Shown in pieces: positions 5,882-9,048 of a stretch of 9,048 nt of DNA (position 1 is the stretch's first letter; each line of letters opens with the position of its first letter). Origin of the DNA: an uncultured Bacilli bacterium (GTDB lineage Bacteria; Bacillota_I; Bacilli_A; RF39; UBA660). Location: contig CALVVN010000068.1 in NCBI GenBank assembly GCA_944363865.1, positions 1-9,048 of the forward strand, in the 5' to 3' direction. The position numbers were made by a program, and so were the translations under genes. The notes beneath the pieces are model-generated. The model was not told where the DNA came from, did no database searches, and saw only the letters and a list, made by a program, of their open reading frames with translations.

Positions 5882-6502
5882 ATGAGATTAAAAAATATAA
5901 AAGGCGCTAAAGAATTTGTAATTAAAAATCAGTATTTAATAAATGAACCAGAAAAATACAAAGGAAAGTTCAAAAAAATATTCAATAATAAACACAAAAT
6001 AGAATTAGAAATAGGCGTAGGGAAAGGGGACTTTTTAGTACAAAAAGCAATATCAAACCCAGATATAAATTATATTGGAGTTGAAAAATATGCCAGTGTT
6101 TTAATATTTGCTATAAAAAAAGCTGAGCAAAAAAACTTAAAAAATATCAAATTCATTTTAATTGATGCAATTTGCATAGATAAAATATTTGAAAAAGAAA
6201 TCAGTAAACTATATTTAAACTTCAGTGATCCATGGCCAAAAAATAGACATGAAAAGAGAAGATTAACAAGCGATATATTTCTAAATAAATATAAAAGGAT
6301 ATTTAAAGGTTTAAAAATTATAGAACAAAAAACCGATAATGATTTATTATATAATTATAGTTTAGAAAGTTTTAAAAAAAATGGTTATATTATAATAAAA
6401 AAATCAACTAATTATAAAAGTGAATTTAAAACAGAATATGAAAACAAGTTTTTAAAAAAAGGTAAAAATATAAATTATATAAAAGTGATAAAATTAGTTT
6501 AA
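5882..6502 (+). CDS. trmB: tRNA (guanine-N7-)-methyltransferase TrmB
   Basis: Methylates G46 in the variable loop of tRNAs with S-adenosylmethionine as donor; a Rossmann-fold class I methyltransferase. The 206-residue product is close to the normal family length. Visible motifs are the SAM-binding LEIGVGKGDF (41-51), the acidic strand end GVEKY (66-70), the family signature NFSDPWPKNRHEKRR (113-127, with the catalytic-region Asp116), TDN (151-153), and the C-terminal SEFKTEYENKFLKKG (180-194), which carries the conserved T.YE element. The start follows AGAGGG (5870-5875) at normal spacing and matches the usual N-terminus. Its stop codon lies within the -35 region of the downstream operon promoter. 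In B. subtilis trmB lies in the same general region as ytxG, ytxH and tyrS, as it does here. Confidence 0.96.
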   Translation: MRLKNIKGAKEFVIKNQYLINEPEKYKGKFKKIFNNKHKIELEIGVGKGDFLVQKAISNPDINYIGVEKYASVLIFAIKKAEQKNLKNIKFILIDAICIDKIFEKEISKLYLNFSDPWPKNRHEKRRLTSDIFLNKYKRIFKGLKIIEQKTDNDLLYNYSLESFKKNGYIIIKKSTNYKSEFKTEYENKFLKKGKNINYIKVIKLV

Positions 6503-6517
6503 TTTTTTTAAAATATT

Positions 6518-6526
6518 TGTTATAAT
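6518..6526 (+). promoter_or_regulatory. Extended -10 promoter of the lipoprotein-DUF948-YtxH operon
   Basis: Perfect extended -10, TGtTATAAT (6518-6526), starting 16 bases after the trmB stop. A -35 at 17 bases would be TTTAAT (6498-6503), a moderate match that overlaps the trmB stop codon. The start point near 6533 leaves a leader of about 16 bases to ATG 6549. Confidence 0.7.
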
Positions 6527-6548
6527 TTTTATGAAAGTGGGTGAAGTG

Positions 6549-7195
6549 ATGCTAAAAAAATTATCTTGATATGTTCGTTATTGCTAATAACCGGATGCAC
6601 AAATATTAATACTAATAGCTTAAATGTAAGTAGTGTAATCAGAAGCGTTTTAAATCAAGATAATGATTTATATAATACCTACGAAATTGGTTATAGATTT
6701 TATAAACCTAGAAACTTTAGTTTGTTATATAGTGAAGGTAACAACTTTATATATATAAATAATAAAAATAAATATTATTTATACGTTGATATTTTAGCTT
6801 ACTACAATAAAGTAGATAACGCGTATGATTTTAGCGATGAATCATATATAAGAGAGACGTTCAACATTAATAACAAAAGTGGTTTTATAAACATAATACA
6901 AAAAGATAGTTACTTTTATGTTAAAATAATGTATAATTATGCTATAATAGAAGTGAAAGTCAAAGAGGAAGACATCATTGATTCAGTAATATATTCTTCA
7001 ATTTTACTTTCATCTATTAGATATAATGATACTGTAATATCTAATTTAGTACATGATAATGTAATTGGAAGTGATGAGAAAAACTTTGAACTAATAGGTC
7101 CAGAGGAAAAAGAAGAAACATATTTAGATTACTTAGAAAACTATGAAGAATATGAACAAAACGACACAATACCTGACCCAGATATAATTAATTAG
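6549..7195 (+). CDS. Putative lipoprotein with a one-base frameshift in its signal peptide (A7 tract)
   Basis: The body frame is open to TAA at 7193-7195. Its lipoprotein signal continues upstream only to a TTG at 6566, which has no ribosome site and gives a signal peptide without basic residues. An ATG at 6549, with GGGTGA just upstream (6539-6544) and a strong promoter before it, is in another frame and stops after six codons. Adding one A to the A7 tract (6554-6560) joins the two into MLKKIILICSLLLITGC, a complete lipoprotein signal with lipobox ITGC and Cys17, and a 215-residue product. The mature part is Asn/Tyr-rich with several short strands, and ends in an acidic tail with the segment EEKEETYLDYLENYEEYE. 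I do not recognise the family. It is first in an operon, 16 bases ahead of the next gene. Slippage, phase variation, mutation or a sequence error could each explain the break. Confidence 0.75.
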
Positions 7196-7211
7196 AAAGA
7201 GGTGTAAAAAC

Positions 7212-8069
7212 ATGGGTTTAATTGGAAAACTAAAAAATATATTTTACGATGAAGAAATAGTTGAAGTAAAAGAAGAACCTGCAGTACGAGCGCAAACTAG
7301 TGAAGATATAAGAAAACCCCGTATTGAAGAAATACAAGTGCAAAAAAAAGAGGAAAAAATAGAAAGCACATATAGTGAAAGAGAATTGTTTAAAAGCGAA
7401 CCTACTTTTAAGTTTCCTGTAATTGACGAAGAAGAAGATGAACCAATACAAACGAGAAGTAGAGTAAACACACTTGATTTAGATAGAAGAGAACCAGCGA
7501 AAAGACCAGAAAGAGTTACTGAAAGACTAAACGAAATACACAAACCGACAGTAAATCAATCCATTTCTAAAGAGAGAAACGTACAAAAAACATTTACACC
7601 ATCTCCAGTTATTTCTCCTGTATATGGAATACTTGATAAAAATTATACAAAGGAAGAAATTAAAGAAAAAATAGAAACATCTAAAAGACCTAGTGAATCA
7701 GAATTTAATTATGATTATGTTAGAAGAAAAGCATATGGAACATTAGAAGACGAACTAGAAAATACTTTAACTAAACTTGGCGAAGAAGTAACCCAAGATG
7801 TGAAAGAAAATATAGTAGAAGATGATGGTAAAAGTATTGAGCAATTACTATCAGAAATAGAAGAAAATGCAAATATTTCAGTAGGAGAATTAGAAGAAAA
7901 AATAAAAGATGAATATGAACTAGAAGAACAAAAGCAAGAAGAAACTGGTAAAATATCTGCAGATATAAAAGTAGAAAACAATTTATCATTAGATGCAGAT
8001 GATAAAACACTTGAACACGATCTATTTAATTTAATAGATTCAATGTATGAAGATAAGGAAGGAGAATAA
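7212..8069 (+). CDS. Acidic, largely disordered protein with SepF-like N-terminal helix
   Basis: 285 residues, very rich in Glu and Lys, no transmembrane segment. It starts MGLIGKLKNIFYDEEIVEVK, an amphipathic helix followed by an acidic stretch, much like the membrane-binding N-terminus of the division protein SepF; the SepF core domain is absent. Three islands stand out from the low-complexity linker: FTPSPVISPVYGILDKNY (128-145), FNYDYVRRKAYGTLEDELE (165-183) and the C-terminal KTLEHDLFNLIDSMYEDKE (265-283). These ordered islands in a disordered chain suggest a peripheral membrane scaffold, but function is unknown. The start is fixed by AGAGGTG (7198-7204) seven bases before the ATG. The gene follows the lipoprotein by 16 bases, and its stop is two bases before the DUF948 start, so it is co-transcribed with both. 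By gene order it could be a relic of the SftA/FtsK-type linker gene that lies upstream of ytxG in Bacillus; this is speculative. Confidence 0.8.
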   Translation: MGLIGKLKNIFYDEEIVEVKEEPAVRAQTSEDIRKPRIEEIQVQKKEEKIESTYSERELFKSEPTFKFPVIDEEEDEPIQTRSRVNTLDLDRREPAKRPERVTERLNEIHKPTVNQSISKERNVQKTFTPSPVISPVYGILDKNYTKEEIKEKIETSKRPSESEFNYDYVRRKAYGTLEDELENTLTKLGEEVTQDVKENIVEDDGKSIEQLLSEIEENANISVGELEEKIKDEYELEEQKQEETGKISADIKVENNLSLDADDKTLEHDLFNLIDSMYEDKEGE

Positions 8070-8071
8070 AA

Positions 8072-8359
8072 ATGGAAGCTTTAGCGCAGACACTACCGAT
8101 AGTAATATACTTTTTGTTAATAATTTTACTCATAATTGCAATAGTAATTGGAATAAAATTAATAGTGACTATGAACAAAATAGACAGAGTAATTGAAGAT
8201 GTGAATGAAAAATTAGATTCATTAAATGAAGTTTTTGATATAGTCAACTGTGTAACAGAAAAAGTATCGGCAATAAACGAAACAATAGTGGGGTTAATTA
8301 CGACGGCAATAAGTAAAATATTTAAAAAGTTTAATAAGGAGAGTGAAATTGATGAGTAA
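8072..8359 (+). CDS. DUF948 / YtxG-like single-pass membrane protein
   Basis: 95 residues. A short N-terminus (MEALAQTLP) leads into one long hydrophobic segment at about residues 9-33, then a charged amphipathic helix (NKIDRVIEDVNEKLDSLNEVFD) with a heptad pattern, a second hydrophobic-faced helix (SAINETIVGLITTAISKIF) and a basic then acidic tail. This arrangement matches DUF948, the family of B. subtilis YtxG, an envelope-associated protein of unknown biochemical role. The immediate downstream YtxH gene strongly supports the call, since the two families travel together. AAGGAAGGAG (8055-8064), inside the end of the previous gene, is the ribosome site. Its 3' end overlaps the YtxH start by eight bases, suggesting translational coupling. 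Confidence 0.82.
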   Translation: MEALAQTLPIVIYFLLIILLIIAIVIGIKLIVTMNKIDRVIEDVNEKLDSLNEVFDIVNCVTEKVSAINETIVGLITTAISKIFKKFNKESEIDE

Positions 8360-8795
8360 AAAAAGAGGATTAGGTAAGTTTATTTGTGGAGCCGCATTAG
8401 GAGCAGGATTAGCGCTTTTATTCGCACCTGACAAAGGAAGCGTAACAAGAGCAAAACTAAAAACAAAATTGGATGAAGTACTCGACTATGTAAAAAACAT
8501 TGACAAAGACGAAGTTAAAGAAGAAATTACTAGAAGAGTTAATGAGTTAAAAGATGAATTAGCAACTCTTGATAAAGAAAAAGCATTAGATATTGCAAAA
8601 GATCAAGCACAAAAATTACAAAAGAAAGCAGAAGAATTATACAAATATGCAGTTAAAAAAGGAACTCCAGTATTGCAAGATGTGACTAATGAAGTTAGAT
8701 TAAGAGCTTTACAAGTAGCAAAAGATATAGTTGTAAAGCTAGAAAATGCTGAGGCTAAACCTAAAAAAATTACTAGCAAAAAAACAACTAAATAA
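8352..8795 (+). CDS. YtxH domain protein
   Basis: 147 residues. After MSKKRGLGKF comes the YtxH signature, a short glycine-zipper membrane segment with the motif GAALGAGLALLFAPDKGS (residues 14-31), followed by a long Lys/Glu-rich helical region (about 38-120) likely to form a coiled coil and a basic Lys/Thr tail (KPKKITSKKTTK). In Bacillus, YtxH lies in a general-stress operon with YtxG; its molecular function is not settled. ATG 8352 is chosen because AAGGAG (8336-8341) sits at the right distance, whereas the in-frame GTG at 8343 directly abuts that site. The gene overlaps the end of the DUF948 gene by eight bases. No hairpin terminator follows; the tyrS T-box leader begins within about 10-20 bases, so read-through into tyrS is possible. 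Confidence 0.9.
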   Translation: MSKKRGLGKFICGAALGAGLALLFAPDKGSVTRAKLKTKLDEVLDYVKNIDKDEVKEEITRRVNELKDELATLDKEKALDIAKDQAQKLQKKAEELYKYAVKKGTPVLQDVTNEVRLRALQVAKDIVVKLENAEAKPKKITSKKTTK

Positions 8796-8804
8796 CTATT
8801 TATG

Positions 8805-8977
8805 AAAAGATAAAAGTAGTAATATAAGTGATTTTAGAAAGTTAGTGGCTGATGAAAACTAACACACTAATATTATGAAGTTACAATTTTGGAGATAGAA
8901 AGGTCACGCTTTATAGTGAAAGAGAAAAAAATAAGGTGGTACCACGGAAAAATTCGTCCTTTAGTGCTATCTTTTTT
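8805..8977 (+). promoter_or_regulatory. T-box leader of tyrS, specifier UAC (Tyr)
   Basis: A tRNA-sensing T-box riboswitch. Stem I: the AGTAGTAA element (8815-8822), helix TAATAT (8820-8825)/ATATTA (8870-8875), the AG-box region AGAAAG (8836-8841) and distal hairpin GTTAG (8841-8845)/CTAAC (8859-8863). The specifier UAC (8882-8884) lies in the specifier-loop position and matches the downstream tyrS. A small stem III, TCAC (8904-8907)/GTGA (8916-8919), follows. The T-box proper, AAGGTGGTACCACGG (8933-8947), pairs AAGG with CCTT (8958-8961) and ACG with CGT to make the antiterminator. TGGT (8937-8940) would pair with an ACCA tRNA end, as expected for a discriminator A. A T6 tract follows at 8972-8977, but no ordinary terminator hairpin lies before it. 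No clear promoter is seen upstream. Confidence 0.93.
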
Positions 8978-8997
8978 ATTATTTAAAGGAGGATAAA

Positions 8998-9048
8998 ATG
9001 AAATTATATGAAGATTTAAAATGGAGAGGACTAATAAATGATATAACA
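8998..9048 (+). CDS. tyrS: Tyrosyl-tRNA synthetase, N-terminus (partial)
   Basis: Seventeen codons to the right edge, MKLYEDLKWRGLINDIT. The LKWRGL(I/V) stretch near residue 7 is characteristic of bacterial TyrRS N-termini. The enzyme charges tRNA-Tyr with tyrosine. A strong AAAGGAGG (8985-8992, allowing for the preceding A) sits five bases before the ATG. The UAC specifier in the T-box leader just upstream independently supports the identity, and the two calls reinforce each other. The catalytic motifs lie beyond the window. Confidence 0.9.
   Translation, partial: MKLYEDLKWRGLINDIT

Noticed and set aside
7244..7543. Long minus-strand open frames opposite the acidic 285-residue gene (also at 7715-7981, 7771-8010 and 7230-7451)
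   Set aside because: Ser- or Phe-rich translations without a ribosome site or promoter are the expected antisense shadow of a Glu/Lys/Ile-rich gene.
8343..8351. A GTG start at 8343 for the YtxH gene
   Set aside because: It is part of the AAGGAGAG site itself; the ATG at 8352 is correctly spaced.
8879..8882. A valine (GUU) specifier in the T-box
   Set aside because: GTT lies one register earlier than TAC (8882-8884); the downstream gene is tyrS and the UAC placement fits the specifier loop, so Tyr is preferred.
1..9048. CRISPR array, insertion sequence, phage or defence system
   Set aside because: No spaced direct repeats, transposase, integrase, inverted-repeat ends or known defence motifs were seen; nearly every gene is a core or envelope gene.

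Overview
The window comes from a very AT-rich, low-GC Gram-positive bacterium. By gene content and gene order it is a member of the Bacilli, probably one of the small-genome uncultured lineages close to the Mollicutes/Erysipelotrichia branch. It keeps a class B penicillin-binding protein, so it is walled. TGG serves for Trp and TGA acts as a stop, so the code looks like table 11, not the mycoplasma code. The lineage is inferred, not proven.

Layout, left to right. The tail of an unrecognised, possibly secreted protein ends at 76 with a hairpin terminator. A polyprenyl diphosphate synthase (188-1411) and a membrane-anchored protein with a thioredoxin-like C-terminus (1534-2076) follow on the plus strand. 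The latter converges on a short ribosomal protein L28 gene (rpmB, minus, 2101-2268) across a shared terminator. rpmB is divergent from endonuclease IV (nfo, 2355-3218). nfo converges on a small DUF2624-like gene (minus, 3208-3459); the two genes overlap by 11 bases and the terminator lies inside the overlap. A class B PBP (3510-5486) converges on a small Met/Asn-rich coiled-coil protein (minus, 5502-5798), which is divergent from trmB (5882-6502).

The last third is an envelope-type operon read from a strong promoter at the end of trmB. It encodes a lipoprotein whose signal peptide is out of frame by one A in an A7 tract, a 285-residue acidic protein with a SepF-like N-terminal helix, a DUF948/YtxG-like membrane protein and a YtxH protein. 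It is followed by a T-box leader with a UAC (Tyr) specifier and the first 17 codons of tyrS. The linkage trmB - ytxG/ytxH - tyrS echoes the order I recall from Bacillus subtilis.

Regulation is unusually readable. Most plus- and minus-strand genes have a recognisable -10 only 15-25 bases before the start codon, so 5' leaders are very short. Convergent pairs share compact bidirectional hairpins. I see no CRISPR array, insertion sequence, phage gene, tRNA or rRNA. I found no convincing new multi-gene system. The points most worth a second look are the A7 frameshift in the lipoprotein and the expression platform of the tyrS T-box.
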